Shown here one piece after another: positions 40,840-49,102 of a stretch of DNA of 64,000 nt. Position 1 is the stretch's first letter, and every line of letters starts with the position of its first letter. The translations under genes were made by a program, and so were the position numbers. The notes under the pieces are model-generated. The model was not told the origin of the DNA. It saw only the letters and a program-made list of their open reading frames with translations, and did no database searches. Source of the stretch: Streptomyces sp. NBC_00102 (GTDB taxonomy: Bacteria > Actinomycetota > Actinomycetes > Streptomycetales > Streptomycetaceae); contig NZ_JAPEMC010000001.1 of the NCBI RefSeq assembly GCF_026343115.1, positions 4,607,501-4,671,500 on the forward strand. Reading direction: 5' to 3'.

Positions 40840-41444
40840 CCGCACGGCTGCGGCTGGACCGAGGGCAGGCCTTCCCCATCTACGTCATGATGGTGGCGGG
40901 CCTGCTCTTCCTCGCGTTGGCCTTCTTTGCTGTCGGCAAGGCCTCGGCCCTCCGCAACGGTGCTCAAGGGGCGGCGGACGCGTCCGCGCTGGCGGCGGCG
41001 CAGACCGCACGTGAGCAGTTCGAGGCCCCCTTCATCGCCGCCCTCTGGACCGACTCGATCGACGTGTTCCTTCAGGCGTCCCCCTTCTACGCCGCGTGCG
41101 GCGCTGCCCAGGGATTCGCCTCCGACAACGACGCCGACCTCAGGAGTTGCATCCCGGAAGAGGGCGGTCACCGTGACACGATCACCACGGAGGTGGAGGG
41201 ACGTGACACGGTTGACTCGTCGGTGATCCCGGGGTCCGACAAGACGCGGGCCACGGCGGAAGCGACTGCCATCGTCGAGTTCCGCTGCGACTGGAAATCC
41301 GTCGACCTGAACGACGACGGGGTAAAGGACATCTACTTCTTCACCTGTGACGGCGGAAGGATGGCCGAAATCCGGCCAAGCAGCCCTCCGCCGTGGTCCA
41401 GCGTGAGCAAGATTCTCTTCGACGTGCACTTGGTCGACAAATGA
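40836..41444 (+). CDS. TadG-like pilus-associated protein
   Basis: The 202-residue protein has an N-terminal LDRGQAFPIYVM junction and a single transmembrane helix (about residues 12-35). Next is the Ala-rich segment NGAQGAADASALAAAQTA, which is diagnostic of TadG/TadE-related pseudopilins. The outer domain has several cysteines (AACGAA, LRSCIP, FRCDWK, FFTCDG). Unlike the other three pilin-like proteins it lacks Glu at +5, so it may not be cleaved. GTG 40836 is fixed by the GTGA overlap with flp. It is shorter than most TadG proteins and has no von Willebrand domain. Confidence 0.8.
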   Translation: MTARLRLDRGQAFPIYVMMVAGLLFLALAFFAVGKASALRNGAQGAADASALAAAQTAREQFEAPFIAALWTDSIDVFLQASPFYAACGAAQGFASDNDADLRSCIPEEGGHRDTITTEVEGRDTVDSSVIPGSDKTRATAEATAIVEFRCDWKSVDLNDDGVKDIYFFTCDGGRMAEIRPSSPPPWSSVSKILFDVHLVDK

Positions 41445-41473
41445 CAGCGAACGACGAGTAGAGGGATCGGCCC

Positions 41474-42085
41474 ATGAGCATTCGGCGCACCACGAGACCC
41501 CAGAGGGTGATGATGACTGTCGCGATGTCCGCGGCGGTCGCCCTCGCGCTCACCGGTTGTGGCGGGGACAGCGACGGTTCCGGCAGCGGAGCTGCCGGCA
41601 CACCCTCGGCATCCGCCAGCCCGGCTGCTGAGGACAAGGGGCAGCAGCAGCCGGACACGGCCGCTGGGGACCCGGTCGACCCGAATGTGAAGCTTGCCGA
41701 GGCCCAGGGAGAGGACGGCCTCACTCTGGTCGTCCATGAGGTGAAGCGGGACGCGGGCGGCTTCGTCACCGTGCAGGCCGAGATCAAGAACACCGGCAGC
41801 GAGACGCGCAATACCGCCGGATGGGGCGGTCAGGAACCCGCGATCGTCGCCAAGAACCCCAACTCGGTCGCAGGGGCGACCCTGGTGGACAAGACGGGCA
41901 AGAAGCGTTACTACGTCCTGCGGGACACCGACGCGCGATGCCTGTGCACCACCGCGATCGCGCCCCTGTCGCCGGGGGGATCCGCGTCCGTCTTCATGCA
42001 GTTCCCCGCGCCGCCCGACACGAGCAACGAAGTGGACTTCACCCTGCCCACGTTCGCCACCACCTCTCTGAAGATCTCTGGGTGA
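41474..42085 (+). CDS. lipoprotein of the Tad locus
   Basis: This 203-residue lipoprotein has a signal peptide ending in a lipobox (LALTGC, Cys at about residue 29). A Gly/Ser/Ala/Pro-rich tether runs to about residue 70, then a compact beta-rich domain with VVHEVKRDAGGFVTVQAEIK and NTGSETRN, which looks like a DUF4352/Ig-like fold. Two cysteines (RCLC) lie close together. It could anchor or cap pilus parts at the outer face of the membrane. It ends where the OmpA-family gene begins. Confidence 0.8.
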   Translation: MSIRRTTRPQRVMMTVAMSAAVALALTGCGGDSDGSGSGAAGTPSASASPAAEDKGQQQPDTAAGDPVDPNVKLAEAQGEDGLTLVVHEVKRDAGGFVTVQAEIKNTGSETRNTAGWGGQEPAIVAKNPNSVAGATLVDKTGKKRYYVLRDTDARCLCTTAIAPLSPGGSASVFMQFPAPPDTSNEVDFTLPTFATTSLKISG

Positions 42086-42093
42086 GCGGCGAC

Positions 42094-42741
42094 ATGACCA
42101 CCACGCAGCGGCAGCGGCGCCGGAGCCACGCCGGAGCCACCATGGTCGTGGGGCTGATGCTCGTAGGTACCACGGCGTTTCTCGGTACCACCTCCTACGC
42201 CGACGACGGTCCCAGCACGCCCCCCGGCACCGAGGCCACCTCCGAGGCTCCCGTCCCCCTCGACGCCAACGACCCCGACCTCAAGATGCCCGAGGGCGGC
42301 ACGCTCGCCCCCGGCAAGGTGCTCGACATCGTCCAGGTGGTCGAGGACCTGGGCGGCGAGGAGCGGCGGGAGGACTCGAACCAGTCCATCAAGTTCGCGC
42401 TCCAGGCCGAGGTGCTCTTCGGCAAGGACAGCGCGAAGCTGAGCCCGCAGGCGAACTCCCGGATCGAGGCCATCGCAGCGGAGATCAAGGCACAGAACGC
42501 CACCCAGGTACGGGTCTTCGGGTTCACCGACAACCTCGGCTCCTCGGCTCACGGCGACGTGCTCTCCAAGCAGCGCGCGGAGGCCGTGCACGCGGTGCTC
42601 TCGAAGCAGTTCGGCGCCGAGGTCACCTTCGAGATCCGCGGGTACGGCGAGCAGTACCCGATCGCGGACAACGGCACCGAAGAAGGCCGGAAGAAGAACC
42701 GGCGCGTGGAAGTCTCCTTCCCGCGCGGTACGACTTCCTGA
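42094..42741 (+). CDS. OmpA-domain protein of the Tad locus
   Basis: The 215-residue secreted protein has a signal peptide (RRRSHAGATMVVGLMLVGTT, cleaved near SYA/DD), a Pro/Asp-rich segment and a C-terminal OmpA domain (about residues 105-213). The domain has EVLFGKDSAKLSPQANSRI, RVFGFTDNLGS and LSKQRAEAVHAVL, followed by NRRVEVSF. These fit the peptidoglycan-binding consensus with the key Asp and Arg. In a Gram-positive this should fasten something to the cell wall, here plausibly the pilus. ATG 42094 is used. GTG 42082, overlapping the upstream stop, is a real alternative that adds four residues. A terminator and repeats follow. Confidence 0.87.
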   Translation: MTTTQRQRRRSHAGATMVVGLMLVGTTAFLGTTSYADDGPSTPPGTEATSEAPVPLDANDPDLKMPEGGTLAPGKVLDIVQVVEDLGGEERREDSNQSIKFALQAEVLFGKDSAKLSPQANSRIEAIAAEIKAQNATQVRVFGFTDNLGSSAHGDVLSKQRAEAVHAVLSKQFGAEVTFEIRGYGEQYPIADNGTEEGRKKNRRVEVSFPRGTTS

Positions 42742-42745
42742 AGCA

Positions 42746-42803
42746 CCGGCCGACCTGCGGACCGGCCGACCTGCGGACCGGCCGACCTGCGGACCGGCCG
42801 ACC
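42746..42803. repeat. 16-bp tandem repeat, three and a half units
   Basis: CCGGCCGACCTGCGGA repeats at 42746, 42762 and 42778 with a partial fourth unit. It lies between the OmpA-domain gene and its terminator. Confidence 0.9.
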
Positions 42804-42810
42804 GACCGAC

Positions 42811-42847
42811 CGATGCGGCGGAGCCCGACCCGGGCTCCGCCGCATCG
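42811..42847. terminator. terminator at the end of the Tad locus
   Basis: A perfect 17-bp stem (CGATGCGGCGGAGCCCG and complement) with a 3-nt loop lies between convergent genes. Confidence 0.9.
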
Positions 42848-42903
42848 CGGTGGGTGCGGCTTCGGACGGCGACGCCCGCCCGAAAAGCCGTCCTGCGACA
42901 GCC

Positions 42904-43524
42904 CTACCGCTCGCCCCGGGCCCGCCAGTCGTGGCCGCCCGTCCGGCCGCCGCCGCTACGCCAGTCGTACGGATACGTGTACGGGGGCTCCGGCGCCGCG
43001 GCGCGCTCCTCCAGCAACCGGTCCACCACGACGCCCAGGACAGCACCGGCGGCGAGCGTGGCGACCGGCATCAGGACGCCCTCGATGCCCAGCGCGTCCA
43101 GGTTCCAGGGCATGGCGTCGCCGTACCGGTGCCCGTCCCCGTACCCGCGTCCGTAGCCCAGGCCGAGCACGACCGTCGGGGCGGTCAGGCAGCCGAGCGG
43201 GTACAGCAGCCGGGAGGCCCGGTGGCGCTCGGGGAGCGGCCGGGCCGCGGCCAGTACGGCAAAGGCGGCGACGGCGAGACCGGGCACGTGAAGCAGGCCG
43301 AGCCGCCAGGCGAAGCTCTCCATACGTTCCGGGGTGCCCAGTGTCGCGTCCACCGTCCGGTCGGCCAGGAAGCCGAGGGCCACGAACACGAGCGCGCCGG
43401 CCGCCCAGCTGCGGAACAGGGGGAGGAACCACCCGGCGCGCGGCCTCTGACGGGCTCCGATGCGTCCGGGGCCGGCGTCCTCGCGGTCCGCGCTCAGGTC
43501 TTCCTCCCCGCCGCTACCGCCCAC
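42904..43524 (-). CDS. hypothetical integral membrane protein
   Basis: The 206-residue protein has four or five predicted transmembrane helices: WAAGALVFVALGFLA, LLHVPGLAVAAFAVLA, YPLGCLTAPTVVLGLGYG and VLMPVATLAAGAVLGVVV are the clear ones. The acidic N terminus and the Arg-rich, Tyr-containing C terminus are cytoplasmic by charge. GTG 43524 was chosen because GAGAGGGG is 6 bp upstream and longer starts add low-complexity sequence. I do not recognise a family. It diverges from the gene at 43814. Confidence 0.72.
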   Translation of the reverse strand: MGGSGGEEDLSADREDAGPGRIGARQRPRAGWFLPLFRSWAAGALVFVALGFLADRTVDATLGTPERMESFAWRLGLLHVPGLAVAAFAVLAAARPLPERHRASRLLYPLGCLTAPTVVLGLGYGRGYGDGHRYGDAMPWNLDALGIEGVLMPVATLAAGAVLGVVVDRLLEERAAAPEPPYTYPYDWRSGGGRTGGHDWRARGER

Positions 43525-43813
43525 GGTCCACCCCTCTCCCCGCGTACGTCCGTCGCCCCCCTCGGAGGGTAGGGCTCCCCGCCGTGCTCCGGCACGGGCC
43601 TCCGGCACCATTCGTGGGCCCAAGTGAGCAGTGCGAAATGCCTGTTGGTGGTGACTGTCGCAGCCGCGATCTGTGGGCCCCCGCTGAGCCCTTGGGCCCA
43701 AGACTCCACACCGGTAGGGGAGTTAGCGTCGGAGCCGTAGATCACGAGACTGCGATCCGGCACTTCCCCCACGGTGCCGGGCCGCGCGCCGACGGGAAGG
43801 CGGTTCCTGAACC

Positions 43814-44470
43814 GTGAAGGTGCTGGAGAGCGTGCGCAGCCTGGTCTTCCTGGGGAGCCTTCCGCAGGCCAGGGCCTTCGCCGCCACCTGCGCGGAGCGT
43901 GCCTCCGTCGTGCTGCTGCGATCCCTGGATCTGGCCGGCCGCACCGGCGATCTGGAGGCGTGCCGGGCCGCCGCGGACCTGCTCTGGAGTCCCCACCCGC
44001 AGTCTTCCGCCGCTGCCCCGGCGCCCGTACCCGACCTGCTCCGGCATCTGCACACGCTGCCCGAGCTGCACGGTCCCGGAGCCGTCGCCGGTCTCGACGT
44101 GCTGGCCAGGACCGGTGCCCGCGCGTTGTACTCCGCGCTGGTGCTCGCCGCCCGCCCGGACGGCCGCGGCGGACCGGGTGTGGCGGGTGGAGCGGTGGAA
44201 CCGTCGTTCTTCGCACGGGACTTCGCGCGGGAGCTGTACTTTCATGGCGCGAAGCGGCTGCCGGCGGAGGAGGACGGTGCGCAGGACCGCGACGTGGCGC
44301 TGATCATGTCCTTGAGCGCCGCGGAGTTGTCCTCGTCGCTGCCCTCGCTCCGGGCGAAGGCGGCCGAGGAAGGGCGCTACCGACTGGTCCTGGCGGTCAC
44401 CGGGTGCACTGCCGAGCCACCCGGGCCGGCGTTGGACCGGGCGAGGACCGGCCTGCGACACACCGCCTGA
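43814..44470 (+). CDS. hypothetical protein
   Basis: This 218-residue protein has no recognised domain. It is Ala/Leu-rich and probably helical, with no signal peptide. The first 60 residues (RSLVFLGSLPQARAFAATCA) resemble a helical hairpin repeat. GTG 43814 is the first start in a frame with good codon bias, but the Shine-Dalgarno is weak (GGAAGG at about 43795). The spacer before the next gene contains repeated GC-rich words. Function unknown. Confidence 0.65.
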   Translation: MKVLESVRSLVFLGSLPQARAFAATCAERASVVLLRSLDLAGRTGDLEACRAAADLLWSPHPQSSAAAPAPVPDLLRHLHTLPELHGPGAVAGLDVLARTGARALYSALVLAARPDGRGGPGVAGGAVEPSFFARDFARELYFHGAKRLPAEEDGAQDRDVALIMSLSAAELSSSLPSLRAKAAEEGRYRLVLAVTGCTAEPPGPALDRARTGLRHTA

Positions 44471-44585
44471 CCCCCGTACCGTCCCCGCCGGGACGCCCGT
44501 CGCCCGTCCCGGCCTGCCCTCCACGTGCCACGGGATGCCGGACGTGCCCCCGGGTGAAACATGGAACGTGCAGGGTGGACGTACA

Positions 44586-44655
44586 CGCGGGACAGGTACG
44601 CGGTGCGTGCACGTGGTTCGTGCACGCGGGACGGGCGCGCGGGACAGGTACGCGG
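44586..44655. repeat. direct repeat in the spacer
   Basis: CGCGGGACAGGTACGCGG occurs at 44586-44603 and 44638-44655, with shorter related words (GTGCACG, CGCGGGAC) between. Confidence 0.75.
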
Positions 44656-44716
44656 GACGGACGCCGTGGACGGCGACGGGGCGCGGATGTTCCGGGCGGA
44701 GGACGGACGGTAGGCG

Positions 44717-45505
44717 ATGCGAAGTCGGCTCGGGCGAGAGGCGGTTGCGCTGGTCTCCCTTGCGCTCTGCCTGGTGGTGGGGGCGTGTGCGCCCGGTGGC
44801 GAAGAGGCCGGTCGGGCGAGCGTGCCGCCGGGGATCACGAGAGGTGACCCGGCCCCCGCATCCCCCGCTCCGGCCTCCGTGGCCGCCACGCCGTCCGTTC
44901 CCGCGCTCGCGCCGCCTCCCTCGGGGAGGCCCACGGCCTCCCCGTCCGACATGGTGCTGAGGAGCGGCGAGTTGAAGGGATACGCGATCGCGCCCCTGCG
45001 GTACGAAGAGGCGCGGGGCGACGAGCGTTCCGAGGATGCCGACTGCGCCCCACTCGTCGATCTGGTCAACCTGAATCCCCAACCCGCGCCCACGGCATCG
45101 GTGTTGCGTACCGCCGTCGATGCTTCCCGTGCCGGGAGGGACGACCAGACCGTGGTGACGCTGCTGTTGGCCTCCTATGCGGACGGAGGCGCCGCGTCAC
45201 TCCTGGGCCGGGTGCGGCAGGCGCTCGACGTCTGCGCGGACGGCTTCGGTACCCGGGGGGACGACGGGCCGGCCGCGTACACCGCCGTCACCGCTCTGCC
45301 CGCCCCGCGCGTGGGTCAGGAGGCGCTGGCGTACCGGATGGTGTGCGACCGGTACGGGCACCGGAGCCCGCTGGTGTTCACCGTCGTACGGAGCGAGGGT
45401 GCCGTCGTCGTCTTCGGCGCGGCCAACTACCTCGACGCTCAGGTCCCCGGGATACCGCCCGCGCTCGTCACCGCGCAGGCCGGGAAGCTCCCGCCCGCTT
45501 CCTGA
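44717..45505 (+). CDS. putative lipoprotein
   Basis: The 262-residue lipoprotein precursor has the lipobox VVGAC (Cys at about residue 24), a long Pro/Ala/Ser linker to about residue 75, and a globular domain. The domain has YAIAPLRYEE, two cysteines (DADCAPL, ALDVCADG) and RMVCDRYGHRSPLVFTVVR. The fold resembles sensor- or PknH-like extracytoplasmic domains in actinomycetes, but similarity is only impressionistic. The ATG at 44717 is reached after GGACGG. It is not obviously in an operon. Confidence 0.75.
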   Translation: MRSRLGREAVALVSLALCLVVGACAPGGEEAGRASVPPGITRGDPAPASPAPASVAATPSVPALAPPPSGRPTASPSDMVLRSGELKGYAIAPLRYEEARGDERSEDADCAPLVDLVNLNPQPAPTASVLRTAVDASRAGRDDQTVVTLLLASYADGGAASLLGRVRQALDVCADGFGTRGDDGPAAYTAVTALPAPRVGQEALAYRMVCDRYGHRSPLVFTVVRSEGAVVVFGAANYLDAQVPGIPPALVTAQAGKLPPAS

Positions 45506-45546
45506 CGCGGACGGCCTCCCGGTAAGCCTCTGCTCCGCAGGGGAGT

Positions 45547-45933
45547 TCACCCGGTCGCGGGCTCCTGGGTGTCGGCTGTCCCCACCGCCAGCCGGACCCC
45601 CGGCCGGATCCCCCACGCGGCCATCGCCCCGGCCTCCGACTCCACCGCGTGGCGAGCGCGAAGCCGGGGCAGACCGAGCCGCCCCGGCTTCATCGTGCGG
45701 ACGGCGAGGACGTTCAACTTCCGGTCCAGATAGGCCACATCGATGGTGAACCGCATTCGGAAGGTATGGATGCCCGAACAGGGCGTCAGGAACAGCGCCC
45801 CCTCGATCCCGTCCTGCCCGAGCAGCCCCCGGGTGCGCGCACGGTACGAGGCGGCCACTCGCAGCGGGACCATCCGCGCTTCGTCGCCCGTACCCACGGT
45901 CAGTGTTCCGTCGCCATCACGCCATCTGCCCAT
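45547..45933 (-). CDS. DUF192 family protein
   Basis: The 128-residue protein shows the DUF192 pattern: RTRGLLGQDGIEGALFLTPC, then GIHTFRMRFTIDVAYLD, then LNVLAVRTMKPGRLGLPR, and HAVESEAGAMAAWGIRPG. The family is a small beta-barrel of unknown function, usually secreted in other bacteria but without a signal here. ATG 45933 matches the family start. It diverges from the prepilin peptidase gene, and DUF192 genes are often found beside Tad genes in actinomycetes as I recall, so a link to pilus biogenesis is worth keeping in mind. Confidence 0.85.
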   Translation of the reverse strand: MGRWRDGDGTLTVGTGDEARMVPLRVAASYRARTRGLLGQDGIEGALFLTPCSGIHTFRMRFTIDVAYLDRKLNVLAVRTMKPGRLGLPRLRARHAVESEAGAMAAWGIRPGVRLAVGTADTQEPATG

Positions 45934-46005
45934 GGGAACCGACCGTAGTACCCACCGGAGGGCCCCGCACCGCCGAAGAGCGAAGAGGCGGCCCCGGGTT
46001 GCTAA

Positions 46006-46110
46006 ACCGGACAGCCAACCCGGACAGCCAACCCGGGCTGCCAACCGGTGCCGGCCCCCGGGCAGCCAACCCGGCCTGCCACCCGGGTCACTGACGGCCT
46101 GCCACCCCGG
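46006..46110. repeat. imperfect tandem repeat upstream of the prepilin peptidase gene
   Basis: Words of the type CCGGACAGCCAACC / CCGGGCTGCCAACC recur six or seven times with drift in the 254-bp divergent spacer. Confidence 0.7.
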
Positions 46111-46187
46111 GCCACCGCCGTGTCGGGGGCGGACAGTGGGCCCTGGGGCCCAAGACCCTCATGGCGCGGTGCGATTAGGGTCGGTCC

Positions 46188-46955
46188 GTGGACGCCATCC
46201 AGATCGCCGTCGTGACCCTCGCCGCCGTCTGGGGCGCCGCCACCGGGCTGCTGATCCCGCGTGCCGCGTACCGGTTCTCGGTGGAGCCGGAGGAGGAGTG
46301 GCGGGGCGCCTGCCCCGCCGGGCACCCGTTCCCCGGGAGCGGCCCCAGCCGGGGCTGGCTGGGCGCCGCGCGCTGCCAGGTCTGTACGACGAGCGGTACG
46401 GGCGTCTCCGCCACCGTCCCGTACGCGCCGCAGGTCCTCCTCCCGGTCGTGTCCGCTCTGGCCTGCGCCCTGCTGGCCGCCGCCACCGGTACCCGCCCCG
46501 AGCTGGCCGTCTGGCTGCTGCTCACCCCCGTCTCGGTGCTCCTCGCCGCCGTCGACCACCGGGTCCACCGCCTCCCCGACCAGCTGACCCTGCCCCTGGC
46601 CGGAGCCGCCGCGGTCCTCCTGGGCGTGGTGTCCCTGCTGCCGGAGCACGACGGCTCCTGGACCGGGTCACTGCTCGGCGGCGCCGCGCTCGGAGCCTTC
46701 TACCTGGTCCTCTACCTGATCAACCCGAACGGGATGGGCTTCGGCGACGTGAAGCTCGCCCTCTCCCTCGGGGTGGTGCTCGGGTGGTACGGCTGGCCCG
46801 TGCTGGTCGCGGGCGGGTTCGCCGGGTTCCTCTTCGGCGCGGTGTACGGCCTCGGGCTGCTGATGCTGCGGCGCGCGAACCGGCGTACGGGCATCCCGTT
46901 CGGCCCCTTCATGATCGCGGGCGCGCTGACCGGCGTACTCCTGGGCGCACTGTGA
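46188..46955 (+). CDS. A24 family prepilin peptidase
   Basis: The 255-residue membrane aspartic protease would cleave Flp, TadE-like and related leaders. It has about six or seven transmembrane helices. The two catalytic Asp are in AAVDHRVHRLPD (about residue 124) and in the GxGD motif GFGDVKLA (about residue 187). A Cys pair and acidic segment near residues 33-65 resemble the N-terminal loop of bifunctional type IV peptidases, but the four-Cys methylase zinc site is incomplete. GTG 46188 is the natural start. It lies 3.4 kb from the Tad locus. Confidence 0.92.
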   Translation: MDAIQIAVVTLAAVWGAATGLLIPRAAYRFSVEPEEEWRGACPAGHPFPGSGPSRGWLGAARCQVCTTSGTGVSATVPYAPQVLLPVVSALACALLAAATGTRPELAVWLLLTPVSVLLAAVDHRVHRLPDQLTLPLAGAAAVLLGVVSLLPEHDGSWTGSLLGGAALGAFYLVLYLINPNGMGFGDVKLALSLGVVLGWYGWPVLVAGGFAGFLFGAVYGLGLLMLRRANRRTGIPFGPFMIAGALTGVLLGAL

Positions 46956-46992
46956 CGTCCGGCCCGCCCATGGGGCCGCCGGCCGGCCCTCA

Positions 46993-47038
46993 ACCGCCCG
47001 CGACCCCAAAACCGCCCGCGACCCCAAAACCGTTCGCG
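46993..47038. repeat. 18-bp tandem repeat, two and a half units
   Basis: ACCGCCCGCGACCCCAAA occurs at 46993 and 47011, with a partial third copy to 47038, just before the methyltransferase gene. Confidence 0.85.
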
Positions 47039-47069
47039 GCCGCCATGCCGGTTCTGAGACCCTGCGGAG

Positions 47070-47903
47070 ATGTCAGGACCCCACGAGAACGCCGCGACGT
47101 CCCCGCCCCTCACGGGTGCCTCGGCCGACCGCTTCGCCACCCTGGTGGCCGAGGCGGAGGCGGTACCGGTGGACGGCTGGGACTTCTCCTGGCTGGACGG
47201 ACGGGCGACCGAGCAGCGCCCCTCGTGGGGGTACGCCCGTGCCATGGCCGACCGGCTCGGGCGGGCCACCGCGGCGCTGGACATCCAGACCGGCGGCGGA
47301 GAGGTGCTCGCCTCGGCCCCCGTTCTTCCACCGCTCATGGTGGCCACCGAGTCCTGGCCGCCGAACGTGGCCCGCGCCACCGGTCTGCTCCATCCGCGCG
47401 GGGCGGTCGTGGTGGTGGACTCCGACGAGCCGCCGCTGCCGTTCGGGGACGGCGCCTTCGACCTGGTGGTCAGCCGTCACCCGGTGACCACGTGGTGGCA
47501 GGAGATCGCCCGGGTGCTCGCCCCGGGCGGTACGTACTTCTCCCAGCAGGTCGGCCGGGCGAGCGTCTTCGAGCTCGTCGAGCACTTCCGTCCGCTGCCG
47601 CCCTCGGCGTACGAGGCCCGCGACCCCGAGCGGGCGCGCGCCGACGCCGAAGCGGCAGGACTCGTGGTGACCGACCTCCGGTCGGAGTCGCTGCACACCG
47701 CGTTCTTCGACATCGGGGCCGTCGTCTACTTTCTCCGCAAGGTCGTCTGGATGGTTCCGGGCTTCACCGTCGACGCCTACCGGCCGCAACTGGAGTCGCT
47801 GCACCGGCGGATCGAGACCGAGGGGCCGTTCACCGCCCGCACCACGCGTTTCCTCATCGAGGCACGCAGGCCGACAGGCCACCCGCACAACAGCTTTGGG
47901 TGA
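47070..47903 (+). CDS. class I SAM-dependent methyltransferase
   Basis: The 277-residue protein has a Rossmann-type methyltransferase core. The first motif is LDIQTGGGEVLA (in place of the common DxGxGxG), followed by VVVVDSDEPPLPFGDGAFDLVVSRH (motif II/III) and REIARVLAPGGTYFSQQVG-like motif IV. It fits the UbiE/Methyltransf_11 group. The substrate cannot be inferred. The start ATG 47070 follows TGCGGAG. It stands alone downstream of the prepilin peptidase gene. Confidence 0.85.
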   Translation: MSGPHENAATSPPLTGASADRFATLVAEAEAVPVDGWDFSWLDGRATEQRPSWGYARAMADRLGRATAALDIQTGGGEVLASAPVLPPLMVATESWPPNVARATGLLHPRGAVVVVDSDEPPLPFGDGAFDLVVSRHPVTTWWQEIARVLAPGGTYFSQQVGRASVFELVEHFRPLPPSAYEARDPERARADAEAAGLVVTDLRSESLHTAFFDIGAVVYFLRKVVWMVPGFTVDAYRPQLESLHRRIETEGPFTARTTRFLIEARRPTGHPHNSFG

Positions 47904-47989
47904 GGAATTCATTAACCTCCCTCCCCCCGAGCCGTCTTGTGCCGCACAGTGCGATCCTGGACGAATCCTACGGAGAGAGGGAGCGTGGC

Positions 47990-48427
47990 GTGGGGAGCGA
48001 GCAGTCCGGGGGGACGGCTGGCCGGCACCGCTCGGGCAGATCCGACTGGCTCCGGGGCGCCCGGATCATCGGCGTCCACGGCGTCTTCTACCGCCCGGAC
48101 GGCCGGGCCGGCGGCCCCGAAGCGGTGGAGTTCGTCCTGGACGACGACCGGTCCGTCCTGATGACCTGCGCCAGCGACCGGACGCTCCGTGTGACCGCCG
48201 GCACCTGGCCCCGGCTCCCCGAGTGGTGCGTGCCCGCCGGACTCTGGGCGCACGGCCCGCTGAACAGCCTGCCGCCCGCGCCCTACGGGGGACGCTGGAC
48301 GGTCACCGGGGCCCAGGAGGACCGGGGCGACCACGACGAGGTGCGCGAGGCCGTCATCCACTGCGAGAACGGCGACTTCGTGGTCGTCGCCGGGGACGCG
48401 CTCGTCATCCGCTTCCACCCCGCGTGA
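47990..48427 (+). CDS. hypothetical protein
   Basis: This 145-residue protein of unknown function is predicted beta-rich, with WLRGARIIGVHGVFYRPDG, EAVEFVLDDDRSVLMTCASD and FVVVAGDALVIRFHPA as its clearest strands. No signal peptide or membrane segment is seen. GTG 47990 follows GGAGAGAGGGAG at suitable spacing. An overlapping GTG at 47985 is out of frame. It is 86 bp after the methyltransferase gene and may be a separate transcript. Confidence 0.68.
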   Translation: MGSEQSGGTAGRHRSGRSDWLRGARIIGVHGVFYRPDGRAGGPEAVEFVLDDDRSVLMTCASDRTLRVTAGTWPRLPEWCVPAGLWAHGPLNSLPPAPYGGRWTVTGAQEDRGDHDEVREAVIHCENGDFVVVAGDALVIRFHPA

Positions 48428-48591
48428 ACGAGCCCGCGCCCTCGGCACGCCCTGCGCCCTCACTGCGCCCCACACGCCCCGGAATGCCGGATTCCCTGCC
48501 CGGAACGGAGTCCGGCGAATCCGGAGAGTAGTTGTGGAGTGGCGTGGTGGGCGAGAACGCTCACGAAGGGTTAGGGTGAAGCTCCCCCCCT

Positions 48592-48634
48592 CGGGCCGGT
48601 CCGTATCCCCCCCACGGACCGGCCCGGTTTTTTT
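48592..48634 (+). terminator. intrinsic terminator with U-tract
   Basis: The perfect 13-bp stem CGGGCCGGTCCGT / ACGGACCGGCCCG has a C-rich loop and is followed by eight T residues. A clear T-tract is uncommon in Streptomyces. Confidence 0.92.
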
Positions 48635-48644
48635 GTGCGGCCCC

Positions 48645-48752
48645 GGCCCGTGCCCCCGGCACGTATCCGTCTCCCCGGCCCGTGCCCCCGGCACGTATCC
48701 GTCTCCCCGGCCCGTGCCCCCGGCCCGTGCCCCGCACGTATCCGTCTCCCCG
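48645..48752. repeat. 32-bp tandem repeat, three units
   Basis: Units starting GGCCCGTGCCCCCGGCACG begin at 48645, 48677 and 48709. The third is expanded by an internal repeat of its first half. Confidence 0.88.
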
Positions 48753-49102
48753 GCGCGTCGTCGTGGCCCCGTCCGGGCGTGGGTCCTCCCGTGTCACCGC
48801 GCCACCGGCGCGCGCCCTGTACTCCCCGGAGTCGTCGCACGACACGGTGGTACGAGGGGTCGCGGGCGGCGGGAGAGTGCTCACATTTCTCTGGTTTTCG
48901 CGGAGTTGTGACAGACCGGGTTGGGCCCGTGCCGCCTTCCCGCAGTAATGTGACGGCTTCGGGGAATGCCGGCGCGAGGCGCGGCACACGTCCGCGCGGG
49001 GCCGTGCGGACATGGCGGCGAACCCCCCACGGGACGGCCCCGTACCCCTGTGACAGGGGCAGGCGGGCCGATGACCCGAACGGAACCGAGAGGGTGAACT
49101 CA

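Larger units (their letters stand above)
48428..49102. other. 675-bp intergenic region before the cis-prenyltransferase gene
   Basis: It contains an intrinsic terminator with a true T-tract, a 32-bp tandem repeat block, and an AT-richer region at about 48875-48965 that probably holds the prenyltransferase promoter. No credible gene was found. The open frames here are by-products of the repeat. Confidence 0.5.

Noticed and set aside
43525..43701. Upstream extension of the membrane protein gene to 43701
   Set aside because: It adds a low-complexity, His/Arg/Gly-rich stretch, and GTG 43524 has a clear Shine-Dalgarno.
48645..48752. Possible CRISPR array in the 32-bp repeats
   Set aside because: The units are contiguous with no unique spacers and there are no cas genes.
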